A stretch of 11,588 nucleotides of DNA from Pseudomonadota bacterium (GCA_021785795.1 JAJYEK010000004.1:1-11588), one strand, 5' to 3'. Numbered from the stretch's first letter, positions 1 to 7,505 are shown. Notes: generated by a model not told the origin, from the letters alone. Made by a program: numbers and translations.

Positions 1-37
1 ATGTAAATGAGTCATAATTGTCTATCATTAACAGCAT
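1..37 (-). CDS. trpG: Anthranilate synthase component II (glutamine amidotransferase), 5' end only
   Basis: Only the first 12 codons lie in the window; the gene continues past the left edge. On the minus strand they read MLLMIDNYDSFT, the hallmark start of TrpG/PabA class I glutamine amidotransferases. The family subunit releases ammonia from glutamine for the TrpE subunit, which uses it to aminate chorismate. The ATG at 37-35 has a G-rich Shine-Dalgarno-like stretch just upstream; the in-frame ATG at 28-26 is a second possible start. It follows trpE on the same strand after a 78-base spacer, as expected for a trpE-trpG transcription unit. In some bacteria the same protein also serves p-aminobenzoate synthase. 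The active-site Cys-His-Glu residues are outside the window, so the call rests on the N-terminus and context. Confidence 0.85.
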   Translation of the reverse strand, partial: MLLMIDNYDSFT

Positions 38-115
38 GCAAGGCCCCCTAGCCTCCGTGCGCCTGACCAGCCCGGCATCCGCCCCTGTCCCCGCAATGAG
101 GTTCCGCTGGACATC

Positions 116-1612
116 CTAATTTCCGTCGTGCTGAGCCAGTCCACAGGCTGCCAGCGAAGCTGCGCGAAATATGGCCCGCGCCTTGTTCATCGTCTCGTTC
201 CATTCGTTGCGTGCCACCGAGTCGGCAACGATGCCCGCGCCGGCCTGAATGTGGAGCCTGCCTCGGGCAATGACAGCGGTACGTATGGCGATGGCTGTAT
301 CCATCGCGCCATCCCACCCGATGTACCCGACTGCGCCCGAATAGATTCCACGCTTGACCGGCTCGAGCTCGTCAATGATCTCCATCGCGCGTACTTTGGG
401 AGCGCCGCTTACTGTGCCGGCTGGAAATGTCGCCCGCAGCACGTCGATGGCATCCAGTCCGCGCCTTAACTCACCGGTAATGTTGGAGACGATGTGCATC
501 ACGTGCGAATAGCGCTCGATGACCATCCTGTCGGTGACCTTCACGCTGCCGATGCTTGCGACACGCCCGACATCGTTGCGCCCCAGGTCAATCAGCATGA
601 GATGCTCGGCGAGTTCCTTGGGGTCGGACAGCAGATCATGCTCCAGCGTCTTGTCCTCCTGCTCGTCGCGTCCACGAGGCCTGGTTCCCGCGATCGGCCG
701 CAGCGTCACGCCCCCGCCCTCGAGACGAACCAGGATCTCCGGCGAAGATCCGACGACATGGATGTCGCCCAAGTCCATGTAGTACATGTACGGCGATGGG
801 TTGAGAGTGCGCAGCGCGCGGTAGAGATCAAGGGGTGGGTGTTCGAACGGAACCGACAGGCGCTGGGACAGAACAACTTGCATGATATCGCCTGCACGGA
901 TGTATTCTTTTGACTTTTCTACCGCCGCCTCGAATCCGGACTGGGTAAAGCCCGACACAAAGTCCTCCTCCCGAAGGCGCATGTCCGGCGACCCGCGTTG
1001 CGGCAGCGGCAGACCTTCGTGCAGGCGACCCACCAGCTCATCGAGGCGACGCACGCCCTTCTCGTAGGCATGCTCTACCGCAGGATCAACGTGAATGACG
1101 GCATACAGCTTCCCGGCAAGGTTGTCGAACACGACAACCTCATCAGACACCATCAGGATGATGTCCGGGCCGCCGATTTCGTCGGGCTTGTTGCTGCCTC
1201 CAAGCACCGGCTCTATGAGCCGCACGGTATCGTAACCGAAGCATCCCACCAGACCACCCGTGAACCGGGGGAGTCCGGGGAGTGCCGGCACCGAATAGCG
1301 CCTACGAAAGCTGCGGAGGTAGTCGAGCGGATCGCCCACGGTCGCGCGCTCGACAATCACGCCATCCCGTTCGATGCTGATTTCATTGCCAAACGCACGC
1401 ACAACGGTCCGGCACGGCAACCCGATGATGGAGTATCTTCCCCATTTCTCGCCACCCTGCACCGACTCAAACAGATAGCTGTATCGGCCGCGTGCCAGCT
1501 TGAGGTAGGTACTGAGCGGAGTATCGAGATCCGCCAGAACCTCGCGCATGAGCGGAATGCTATTCGCGCCCCGGAGGGCGTAACGGTCAAATTCGGACTT
1601 GCTGAGCAACAT
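116..1612 (-). CDS. trpE: Anthranilate synthase component I
   Basis: This 498-residue protein converts chorismate and ammonia to anthranilate, the first committed step of tryptophan synthesis, as a cytoplasmic complex with TrpG. The length is typical. The N-terminal domain starts with the family pattern [21 protein letters not shown] (residues 19-39). It is followed by LFES at 47-50, the place of the LLES tryptophan feedback site; the serine is kept and a Phe replaces one Leu. The chorismate-binding domain has PIAGTRPRG (about residue 310), LIDLGRND (about 345), [10 protein letters not shown] (about 400) and a C-terminal [10 protein letters not shown]. These separate it from salicylate or isochorismate synthases, and the adjacent trpG supports trpE over pabB. 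The ATG at 1612 is the only sensible start. Its GGTGGTGA ribosome-binding sequence lies inside a long inverted-repeat structure that fills the spacer from gph, so translation may be controlled by RNA folding. Confidence 0.97.
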   Translation of the reverse strand: MLLSKSEFDRYALRGANSIPLMREVLADLDTPLSTYLKLARGRYSYLFESVQGGEKWGRYSIIGLPCRTVVRAFGNEISIERDGVIVERATVGDPLDYLRSFRRRYSVPALPGLPRFTGGLVGCFGYDTVRLIEPVLGGSNKPDEIGGPDIILMVSDEVVVFDNLAGKLYAVIHVDPAVEHAYEKGVRRLDELVGRLHEGLPLPQRGSPDMRLREEDFVSGFTQSGFEAAVEKSKEYIRAGDIMQVVLSQRLSVPFEHPPLDLYRALRTLNPSPYMYYMDLGDIHVVGSSPEILVRLEGGGVTLRPIAGTRPRGRDEQEDKTLEHDLLSDPKELAEHLMLIDLGRNDVGRVASIGSVKVTDRMVIERYSHVMHIVSNITGELRRGLDAIDVLRATFPAGTVSGAPKVRAMEIIDELEPVKRGIYSGAVGYIGWDGAMDTAIAIRTAVIARGRLHIQAGAGIVADSVARNEWNETMNKARAIFRAASLAACGLAQHDGN

Positions 1613-1741
1613 GGGTCACCACCGGATCACAGAAACAGAGAAAGCGCACTGACATCTCGGAACGCCTGTACCATCGTTCCAGCAGATGTACTCCCTTCTC
1701 TGTCATGCGTGATATGGCCAAATCCGGTGGTCGCGCACCCT
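1613..1741 (-). promoter_or_regulatory. Nested inverted-repeat structure filling the gph-trpE spacer
   Basis: Read by eye, the spacer contains stems that nest without conflict. They are 1613-1616/1737-1740 (4 bp), 1618-1627/1722-1731 (10 bp, ACCACCGGAT with its exact complement), 1628-1630/1709-1711 (3 bp), 1635-1642/1696-1703 (8 bp, ACAGAGAA), 1652-1657/1684-1689 (6 bp, ACATCT) and 1659-1664/1675-1680 (6 bp, GGAACG) around a 10-base loop. That is about 37 pairs, all Watson-Crick. In the transcript the structure begins two bases after the gph stop codon and ends at the trpE ATG, so the ribosome-binding stretch is base-paired. No T-run follows a stem, so it is not a classical terminator. No short frame with consecutive Trp codons is seen. 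It could be a trpE leader or a palindromic mobile repeat. Confidence 0.6.
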
Positions 1742-2455
1742 TTACAGGTACCGCCTCAGGTAGTGGGGTAATTCCGCCAGCGAGTCGATCACCGCATCCG
1801 GCCCGGACCCGCGTATGTCTTGTCCGTGATTATACCCATACGTAACGCAAATAACAGGCATCTGCGCCGCACGGGCCGCCTGCACGTCGCTTCGCGAATC
1901 ACCCACGAGGACACCCTGGTCCGGGCGGATACCGAAATGGGCGCAGGCGTGCTGCAGCGGCAGGGGATCCGGCTTCTTCCGTGGCAGACTGTCCCCGCTG
2001 AGAACCAGCCCGAAGTACTGCTGCAGCCGCAGATCGCGCAGCAGCGGATCCGTAAACACCTTGGCCTTGTTGGTGATGCAGGCAAGATCAAACCCCATGC
2101 TCTTTAGCTGCTCGAGCCCTTCCACCACCCCCGGAAACGGGCGGCTCTGCAGCGAAACACAGGCCGCATAGTGCTTCTGGTAGAGCGTGTACGCCCGCTC
2201 GAACAGCGCCGGATCGGGCTCGCCCTCCATTTCCCCGGTCAACGCCCGCTTCACCAGGCGCGGGACACCGTTTCCGATCCAGGCCTCGATGTCCACGACG
2301 TCGCGCTTGGGGCGGCCGAGATCCGCGAGCATGCCGTTTGCGGCTGCCGCCAGGTCTGGCGCGGTATGCACCAGCGTCCCGTCGAGGTCTATCATCACCA
2401 TTTTGACCACGAGCGGAAAGCGGGAACCGTCTGGTTGCGGCTGCGTTGCGCTCAT
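1742..2455 (-). CDS. gph: Phosphoglycolate phosphatase, HAD superfamily
   Basis: This 237-residue cytoplasmic enzyme dephosphorylates 2-phosphoglycolate. The compound arises from DNA repair and, in autotrophs, from the oxygenase activity of Rubisco. All four HAD motifs are visible. DLDGTL at 23-28 has nucleophile D23 and acid/base D25; ITNK has T128; a Lys pair at 160-161 precedes PDP; VGDSRSD at 184-190 has D186 and D190. The helical cap between motifs I and II matches the Gph/PGP subfamily. The start at 2455 is chosen because its ATG overlaps the rpe stop in an ATGA and has an AGGG sequence just upstream. This gives about 18 residues before the core, and M19 is an alternative start. The order rpe-gph-trpE supports Gph over other HAD phosphatases. 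The exact substrate cannot be proved from sequence. Confidence 0.93.
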   Translation of the reverse strand: MSATQPQPDGSRFPLVVKMVMIDLDGTLVHTAPDLAAAANGMLADLGRPKRDVVDIEAWIGNGVPRLVKRALTGEMEGEPDPALFERAYTLYQKHYAACVSLQSRPFPGVVEGLEQLKSMGFDLACITNKAKVFTDPLLRDLRLQQYFGLVLSGDSLPRKKPDPLPLQHACAHFGIRPDQGVLVGDSRSDVQAARAAQMPVICVTYGYNHGQDIRGSGPDAVIDSLAELPHYLRRYL

Positions 2456-3123
2456 TTTGCCCTGGCCAGTTCCGCGCGCATCTTGGCGATCGTCGCCTTG
2501 TAGTCGGACGTGCTGAAAATAGCCGAACCTGCAACAAACGTATCGGCACCGGCCGCGGCTATTTCGCGGATATTGTCGACTTTCACGCCCCCGTCGATTT
2601 CGAGCCGGATGCTGCGGCCGCTGTCGTCTATGAGGCGCCGCGCTTCGCGCAGCTTGTCCAGGCTCGAACGGATGAAACTCTGGCCCCCGAAACCCGGGTT
2701 GACTGACATCAGAAGCACCATGTCAATCTTGTCCAAGACATACTTCAGGTAGTCGAGCGGAGTCGCCGGATTGAACACGAGACCGGACTTGCACCCTGAA
2801 TCCCGTACCAGCTGCAGTGATCGGTCAATATGTTCAGTTGCTTCCGGGTGGAAGGTGATATAGGTGGCGCCGGCTTTGGCGAAATCCGGAATGATGCGAT
2901 CCACCGGCTTCACCATCAGATGCACGTCGATGTCGGCCGTGACGCCGTGCTTACGCAGCGCTTCGCAAACCAACGGACCAATCGTCAGATTGGGCACATA
3001 GTGATTGTCCATGACATCGAAGTGAACGATATCGGCGCCGGCTGCCAGCACCGCCGTGACGTCATCACCGAGCCGGGCAAAGTCCGCCGACAGGATCGAC
3101 GGGGCAATCTTGTAATCAAGCAT
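2452..3123 (-). CDS. rpe: Ribulose-phosphate 3-epimerase
   Basis: This 223-residue TIM-barrel enzyme interconverts ribulose 5-phosphate and xylulose 5-phosphate in the pentose phosphate pathway, and in the Calvin cycle if the host is autotrophic. The metal and catalytic residues are all present. APSILSADF is at 7-15, and HFDVMD at 34-39 has H34 and D36. H68 lies in VHLMV and D177 in EIDGGV. The phosphate loop is formed by NPGFGGQSF (142-150) and the C-terminal [13 protein letters not shown]. The ATG at 3123 has GAGGA six bases upstream, a strong ribosome-binding site. It is the first gene of the leftward rpe-gph-trpE-trpG series and overlaps gph by four bases, so the two are probably translationally coupled. 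The family is very well conserved and no other identity is likely. Confidence 0.98.
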   Translation of the reverse strand: MLDYKIAPSILSADFARLGDDVTAVLAAGADIVHFDVMDNHYVPNLTIGPLVCEALRKHGVTADIDVHLMVKPVDRIIPDFAKAGATYITFHPEATEHIDRSLQLVRDSGCKSGLVFNPATPLDYLKYVLDKIDMVLLMSVNPGFGGQSFIRSSLDKLREARRLIDDSGRSIRLEIDGGVKVDNIREIAAAGADTFVAGSAIFSTSDYKATIAKMRAELARAK

Positions 3124-3453
3124 AGGTTTTCCTCAATCCTGCTGCCTAGGGACGTCCGCAAAGGGCAGTCATGCGCTGCCCAAAAACGGCGACTTTACCG
3201 GATCACGCAGAAGTTTTCAGCCGACGGGCGTCATCGCATCTTCGGCATGCATCTAACCGACTGAAAAATCCCGGAAGATTTTCCCGCAGCCCGGGCACGG
3301 ATATTGCAATGCTTCTCGCATAATCGCTCCCATGAGCTTCCGGGGAGCGGCCAAATAACAAGGCACCGGCGACAACCCTCGGGGGGCGGATCGCTGCAAC
3401 TGCCCATCGTGACGTTCCGCCTCTTGGCGGCGTCCAGCCGGCTTAGGATTGTC
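3124..3453. other. Divergent non-coding region between rpe and the DUF2892 gene
   Basis: These 330 bases hold no convincing gene; frames crossing them are shadows of neighbours. They should contain the rpe promoter (leftward) and the promoter of the DUF2892-GGDEF pair (rightward), but no pair of boxes with proper spacing stands out. A CATAAT at 3319-3324 could be a -10 box, without a good -35. Visible symmetry includes GGGCAG/CTGCCC at 3163-3168/3176-3181, about 40 bases before rpe, a possible operator. Towards the rightward gene there are a 7-bp hairpin at 3325-3331/3343-3349 and a 9-bp hairpin at 3411-3434 (GACG-TT-CCGCC, TCTT loop, GGCGG-CGTC). The latter lies just before the Shine-Dalgarno sequence at 3445-3448. 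Confidence 0.55.
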
Positions 3454-3849
3454 ATGACTGAACGCATGTTTCGCCTCGTCTTCGCGTCGGTTCTGCTCGT
3501 GGGGCTCTATTTCGGCCTGCGCTTTGTCGTTTACGGATTGATCGCGCTGTCTCTTTTTCGGGGCGTGGCCCCGTGGCGGATCGGCAACATGCCAGCGCGC
3601 CTGCGCCCACGCGGTCGCGCACATTCGGGCCGCGACCTGAGCGCACTGGCGTCACATCCGGTCCGGATGAATTTCGAGGCAGAACGGGCGGCGTCCATAC
3701 TCGCTGCGGTGACCATCTTCTGCGGAAGCTTCCTGTTTGCCGGTCATCTGTGGTTCCTTCCTTGGTTCGTTGCCTTTGCGTTCTTTGGGGCAGGTTTAAG
3801 CGGAGTCTGTCCAATGGTCTTGTGTCTGAAATGGGCCGGACTGAAATGA
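3454..3849 (+). CDS. Small inner-membrane protein with C-terminal DUF2892-like domain
   Basis: This is a 131-residue protein of unknown function. Residues about 7-35 form a long hydrophobic stretch (one or two membrane segments), followed by a basic, probably cytoplasmic loop at 48-60. Residues about 72-131 resemble DUF2892: the lead-in MNFEAERAASILA, two hydrophobic segments at about 79-97 and 99-117, then a GVCPMVLCLKW-type ending like the family's FTGFCP...L.K.G. DUF2892 is best known as the membrane half of YgaP-type proteins, where it is fused to a rhodanese; no rhodanese domain is present here. The ATG at 3454 is preferred over an upstream in-frame ATG at 3304, because AGGA lies five bases before it and the extra N-terminus looks non-coding. 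Its stop overlaps the next gene in an ATGA, suggesting coupled translation. The family call is by eye. Confidence 0.75.
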   Translation: MTERMFRLVFASVLLVGLYFGLRFVVYGLIALSLFRGVAPWRIGNMPARLRPRGRAHSGRDLSALASHPVRMNFEAERAASILAAVTIFCGSFLFAGHLWFLPWFVAFAFFGAGLSGVCPMVLCLKWAGLK

Positions 3850-6314
3850 CGGGCTACAACGACTCCACCAGCGTCTTCCGCGGTGCCGGAAGGACCACCC
3901 TGTCGATGAAAATCACCGGCCTCGTCTTCTGGGGCATGATCCTTGTCGGCATCTCAGTCACATTGCTGCTGCTGCACGGACTGGAACGCGACATCGCCTC
4001 CCGCCAGCAGATGCATGCCGACCGCTTCGCCTATGCCCTGCAGCAATACCTGCTTCACGAACCCCATCCGCTTCCGGCTGAACTGCAGGCCGCGGCGCGG
4101 CGGCTACGGCGCGAGAGCGGCGTGGCGGGCGCAAGCATCCGCATCGCGTCCGAGTCCATCCGAACCGGAGACACCGGCACCGGACTGACAATGGTGCCCC
4201 GCCTGATCCAGTATACCGCCCGCCGCGGCACACACGGGACGGCAAGTGCCTTTGCCACGGTTTACGAGCCTGCCCTGTCCAGCTCCGTGGCCGCAGCCCG
4301 GCGGCACATACTGATGTTCATGGGGGCGATCACCCTACTATTCGGAATGGTATTGCAATGGGTACTGGGCCGCGTCTTGTCGCAGCCCTTCGAGCGCATG
4401 GTTGCCACCGCCCACGCCTTCAGCCGCGGGGATGCGACAGTCCGGTTTGACGAGACGCGTGACGACGAATTCGGATTTCTTGCGCGATTTATCAACCGGG
4501 CGCTTGATGTCAGCGCCTCCCAGCAGCAGGCTCTGCGCGAAGCGTTGGCGGACGTTCAGCAGTCGGAATCCGAACTCTTTGCCGAAAAGGAGCGCGCCGA
4601 GGTTACGCTGCATTCTATAGGCGACGCCGTAATTACGACGGACAGGGACGGGACGGTCGAGTACATGAATCCTGTGGCGGAGTCCCTGACCGGGATTCGA
4701 CTGTCGGATGCACGGGGCACGCCGCTCGGTGAAGTGCTGAAACTGGTTGACGAGGAGACACGCGGCCCGATCGACAGCCCGGTTGACCGATGTCTGCGCG
4801 AAGGCACCGTGGTCGGCAGCTTGGAGCACGTTGTCATGCTTTGCCCGGACGGACAGGAGCTGGACATTTCGCCGTCGGCCGCCCCCATCCACAATCGAAG
4901 CGGTGACCGGGTGGGCGCGATAATGGTTTTTCACGACGTCGGACATGTGCGCAGGATGGCCCGCCAGCTTTCCTATCAGGCAACCCACGACGCACTCACT
5001 GGACTGTACAATCGACGTGAATTCGAACGGCAACTGCAACTGGCCCTGGAGGAGGCGAAGCATGACGAGCGCGGGCACGCGCTGTGCTTTCTCGATATGG
5101 ATCAGTTCAAGGTTGTCAATGACACCTGCGGACATGCCGCTGGCGATGAGCTGCTGCGCCGGTTTAGCGCAATCTTGCGCGGGAGCACGCGCGACTCCGA
5201 TGTGATTGCACGGCTTGGCGGCGACGAGTTCGGCGTGCTGCTCAGGCACTGCGATCTTGATCTGGCAATGCGGATTGCTGAAGATCTGCTGCACAATACC
5301 CACAACCTGCGTTTCGCCTGGCAGGACCACAGTTTCGATGTCGGCGTCAGCATCGGCGTAGTACCCGTCTTGCCGACAGCGTCCGGAATTGCCGAAACCA
5401 TGAGCGCTGCCGATGTTGCCTGCTATGCTGCCAAGGACGCCGGGCGCAACCGCGTCCACGCATACCGTTCTGGCGACGATGTGCTCCGTCAGCGCCATGC
5501 TGAGATGCGGTGGGTATCAAGGCTGCAGCGCGCCATGGAGGGGAACCGCTTCCGGCTGTTCTGTCAGCCAGTCATGGCGGTATCACGGAATTCCGATCTG
5601 GTCGAGTATCACGAGATGCTGCTTCGCCTGGAAGATGAAAGCGGCGGCCTCATTCCGCCGGTAGCCTTCGTCCCCGCAGCAGAACGCTACAGCCTAATGC
5701 CGCAGATAGACCGATGGGTCGTACGCGCCACGCTCAGCACGCTGCAGTCGGTATGTCCCGGCGGTGGCGAATGGAAATTCGCGATCAACGTTTCTGGCCA
5801 GTCGCTGTGCGACGACCGCTTCGTCGATTACGTGATCGACGAGATCAAATCCAGCGGCATCGCGCCGCGCTGCATATGCTTTGAAATAAGCGAAGCGGCG
5901 GCCATGGCAAATCCTGACCAGACCATGCGTCTAATTGCGGCGCTACGTGCCATCGGCTGCAGCTTTGCGCTCGACAACTTCGGCAGCAGTCTGAATTCCT
6001 TCCTCCAGATCAGGGAATTGAAGATGGATTACCTTAAGCTGGACGGCTGCTTCATAAAAGACATCGCGCACGATGCCTACGCCCGTTCCATGGTGGAGGC
6101 AGCAAACCACGTCGTCCATGCCGCCGGGATCAGCATGATCGCGGAATTCGCCGAGACCCAGAATGTCGTGGCTGCCCTGCGTCGGATCGGCGTCGACTAT
6201 GCTCAAGGCTTTGCTATCGCCAATCCCCGTCCGCTGGAGGAGGTACTTGCCGGCGGCGAGGGCGCACCTGCGCACCGCGCGTCAGCGCTTCCGGAACCAT
6301 CCCGGCTTCCGTGA
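3846..6314 (+). CDS. Membrane-bound HAMP-PAS-GGDEF-EAL cyclic-di-GMP protein
   Basis: This is an 822-residue signalling protein. In order: membrane segment at about 22-45; periplasmic sensor region 46-153; second membrane segment 154-177; HAMP about 178-225; a short helical linker rich in Gln and Glu; PAS 251-368; GGDEF 378-540; EAL 555-805. The diguanylate cyclase half looks active: GGDEF is exact at 458-462, and the RxxD inhibitory site is present at R449-D452, five residues before it. The phosphodiesterase half is altered. EML (590-592) replaces EAL, and the DDFGxG loop reads DNFGSS (710-715), so an Asp normally used in metal binding is Asn. N648, E680, K731, E767 and Q787 are kept. The start at 3846 overlaps the preceding stop (ATGA). 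ATG 3906, with AGGA eleven bases upstream, is an alternative, and ATG 3831 is possible. An upstream in-frame extension to 3573 is rejected. Confidence 0.93.
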   Translation: MTGYNDSTSVFRGAGRTTLSMKITGLVFWGMILVGISVTLLLLHGLERDIASRQQMHADRFAYALQQYLLHEPHPLPAELQAAARRLRRESGVAGASIRIASESIRTGDTGTGLTMVPRLIQYTARRGTHGTASAFATVYEPALSSSVAAARRHILMFMGAITLLFGMVLQWVLGRVLSQPFERMVATAHAFSRGDATVRFDETRDDEFGFLARFINRALDVSASQQQALREALADVQQSESELFAEKERAEVTLHSIGDAVITTDRDGTVEYMNPVAESLTGIRLSDARGTPLGEVLKLVDEETRGPIDSPVDRCLREGTVVGSLEHVVMLCPDGQELDISPSAAPIHNRSGDRVGAIMVFHDVGHVRRMARQLSYQATHDALTGLYNRREFERQLQLALEEAKHDERGHALCFLDMDQFKVVNDTCGHAAGDELLRRFSAILRGSTRDSDVIARLGGDEFGVLLRHCDLDLAMRIAEDLLHNTHNLRFAWQDHSFDVGVSIGVVPVLPTASGIAETMSAADVACYAAKDAGRNRVHAYRSGDDVLRQRHAEMRWVSRLQRAMEGNRFRLFCQPVMAVSRNSDLVEYHEMLLRLEDESGGLIPPVAFVPAAERYSLMPQIDRWVVRATLSTLQSVCPGGGEWKFAINVSGQSLCDDRFVDYVIDEIKSSGIAPRCICFEISEAAAMANPDQTMRLIAALRAIGCSFALDNFGSSLNSFLQIRELKMDYLKLDGCFIKDIAHDAYARSMVEAANHVVHAAGISMIAEFAETQNVVAALRRIGVDYAQGFAIANPRPLEEVLAGGEGAPAHRASALPEPSRLP

Positions 6315-6441
6315 CCGCCGGCGGAATCGCGAACCAGCCTCGCCACCGGCTGCGCGCCCTTCGGACGCTCGCCCAGGGAGAAAGGTCGCCCCGTGCCGCT
6401 GTCAGTCGTTCCGCGCTGCCTTGGTACCGGGACACATTGGA
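6315..6441. other. Convergent spacer between the GGDEF-EAL gene and soeC
   Basis: Both flanking genes end here. A perfect 10-bp palindrome, CCGCCGGCGG, lies directly after the GGDEF-EAL stop codon (6315-6324), with TTCCG/CGGAA around it. No hairpin followed by a T-run is visible on either strand, so no intrinsic terminator can be assigned. Termination could be Rho-dependent or lie within the opposing coding regions. Confidence 0.4.
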
Positions 6442-7419
6442 TCAGGAAACGGCCTGGTAGTACAGGTTCTGCGGGTGGTTCGCCTGGGCAAAAAAGAACC
6501 AGCGCTCCACCAGCAGGCCGAAATACTGCACGACAAAGGCTATCAGCACCAACGCCGGAATCCGCAGCATCATGCCCCACCATAGCAACAATACCGGAAG
6601 CGGAAACACCAGCAGCAGAAACAACCATTTCAAAGAACGGAGCAGCCCTGGGCCGACGCCATGAAAGAACTCGCGTGTGTTGAACGACCCGCCCATGGAC
6701 CCTTGCGCCATCTGGGTGATCCTGGCGTGACGCACGCCAATGGCGGTCTGGGGCGAAGACTTGTGGCGGATCCGGGCATTGCGGATTAGCGAGGCAGACC
6801 GCGTGACGAGCGCGGCGGCCGTGATCACGGTTGCCCAGGTAGCCAGGAATCCTTCCAGCTGCGGCGACTGGTACGCAGTGTAGGCACTTGCGAGTACGAA
6901 TCCCGACGCCAGTCCAAACAGCAGGTAGTTCATCACCGTAAGCCATGTCGCCCATTCCTGGAGGAACCGGATGCAGGCATAGACCATGCCGGTGCAGAGG
7001 AACAACGCGAGCGTGGCCACCACCGCCACAGCTCCTACGACCAGCGGCACGATATCGTGCAAGGCACCGCGTCCGTCAGGCAGCACCACCGTCCAGCGCA
7101 GGTAGTGCACCAGACCGTAGAGAATAATGGTCCCGGTGGCAACGGGCAGCGCAATCACCTCGCGCGACAGCCACGACGTACGCCACTTCGTGGCCGCCCG
7201 CCAGGCCCGCTCCGGGTGGCCCAGGTGGAAAAACGATGCCACCAGGCCAGCGCAGAGAAAGGTCGCAGCGATCACGCTGCCGCGGACAAAGAATGCCGCA
7301 TTCTGGGCCGGCAACAGTCCGATGCTGGCGTAGACCTCAGTCGTGAACAGCGCGAGAAACAGCCCCTGGCCCACGCCGATAAGGGTTGTCAGAAGAACTA
7401 CTGAAAATGCTGGACGCAT
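6442..7419 (-). CDS. soeC: Sulfite dehydrogenase membrane anchor, DmsC family
   Basis: This 325-residue integral membrane protein has about eight predicted segments, at roughly 6-26, 45-65, 86-106, 123-148, 159-182, 190-209, 263-281 and 284-303. The motif HLGHPERAWRA at 65-75 and the following WRTSWLSRE at 79-87 are typical of the DmsC-type anchor (as opposed to NrfD/PsrC). Established SoeABC complexes use this anchor type to pass electrons from the iron-sulfur subunit to the quinone pool. It lies downstream of soeB on the same strand. The ATG at 7419 has GGAG five bases upstream. Unlike the tight soeA-soeB junction, an 86-base spacer with a stable-looking hairpin separates it from soeB. The name depends on the operon as much as on this protein, since DmsC-type anchors also occur in DMSO reductases. 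Confidence 0.9.
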   Translation of the reverse strand: MRPAFSVVLLTTLIGVGQGLFLALFTTEVYASIGLLPAQNAAFFVRGSVIAATFLCAGLVASFFHLGHPERAWRAATKWRTSWLSREVIALPVATGTIILYGLVHYLRWTVVLPDGRGALHDIVPLVVGAVAVVATLALFLCTGMVYACIRFLQEWATWLTVMNYLLFGLASGFVLASAYTAYQSPQLEGFLATWATVITAAALVTRSASLIRNARIRHKSSPQTAIGVRHARITQMAQGSMGGSFNTREFFHGVGPGLLRSLKWLFLLLVFPLPVLLLWWGMMLRIPALVLIAFVVQYFGLLVERWFFFAQANHPQNLYYQAVS

Positions 7420-7447
7420 AACGACTCCGATAGCAGATGGCGAACGG

Positions 7448-7492
7448 ACGGCGAACCCGGTTTCGAACCGGGTCGCGTCGGAAAATCGCCGT
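7448..7492 (-). promoter_or_regulatory. Two-part hairpin in the soeB-soeC spacer
   Basis: An inner perfect 8-bp stem (ACCCGGTT at 7455-7462 with AACCGGGT at 7466-7473, three-base loop) stacks directly on an outer perfect 7-bp stem (ACGGCGA at 7448-7454 with TCGCCGT at 7486-7492). A 12-base bulge at 7474-7485 sits on one side only. The 15 pairs lie after the soeB stop and before the soeC ribosome-binding site. No T-run follows in the direction of transcription, so it is not a standard terminator. Likely roles are mRNA processing or stability, or setting the soeB:soeC ratio; these are inferences. A GGCGAAC direct repeat (7439-7445 and 7450-7456) overlaps it. Confidence 0.55.
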
Positions 7493-7505
7493 TACCCGCA
7501 GACAC

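Noticed and set aside
1613..1710. A trp leader peptide in the gph-trpE spacer (minus-strand ATG at 1706)
   Set aside because: The frame contains only one Trp codon, no ribosome-binding site is evident, and there is no terminator T-run, so it does not meet the pattern of a trp attenuator.
998..1771. A 257-codon plus-strand frame antisense to trpE
   Set aside because: trpE is certain on the minus strand over the same bases, and the product shows no domain or ribosome-binding site.
3253..3318. Minus-strand peptide ending with a CPGCGK motif, resembling half a zinc finger
   Set aside because: Only one Cys pair is present, the upstream part of the frame is antisense to the DUF2892 gene, and there is no ribosome-binding site.
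3304..3453. N-terminal extension of the DUF2892-like protein
   Set aside because: The 50 extra residues look non-coding, while ATG 3454 has AGGA at good spacing and leads straight into a membrane segment.
3573..3845. N-terminal extension of the GGDEF-EAL protein by 91 residues
   Set aside because: It overlaps the DUF2892 gene in another frame, is Arg/Pro-rich and featureless, and a start overlapping the DUF2892 stop (ATGA at 3846) is available.
4338..5498. A 386-codon minus-strand frame antisense to the HAMP-PAS-GGDEF coding region
   Set aside because: The plus-strand gene has clear domains throughout. The antisense product matches no family I know and is a by-product of high third-position GC.
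6315..6441. A bidirectional intrinsic terminator between the GGDEF-EAL gene and soeC
   Set aside because: The CCGCCGGCGG palindrome has no room for a loop and no T-run follows on either strand.
7455..7473. A tRNA T-arm-like sequence (GGTTTCGAACC)
   Set aside because: No acceptor, D or anticodon arms can be drawn around it. The sequence is better explained as the inner stem of the soeB-soeC hairpin.
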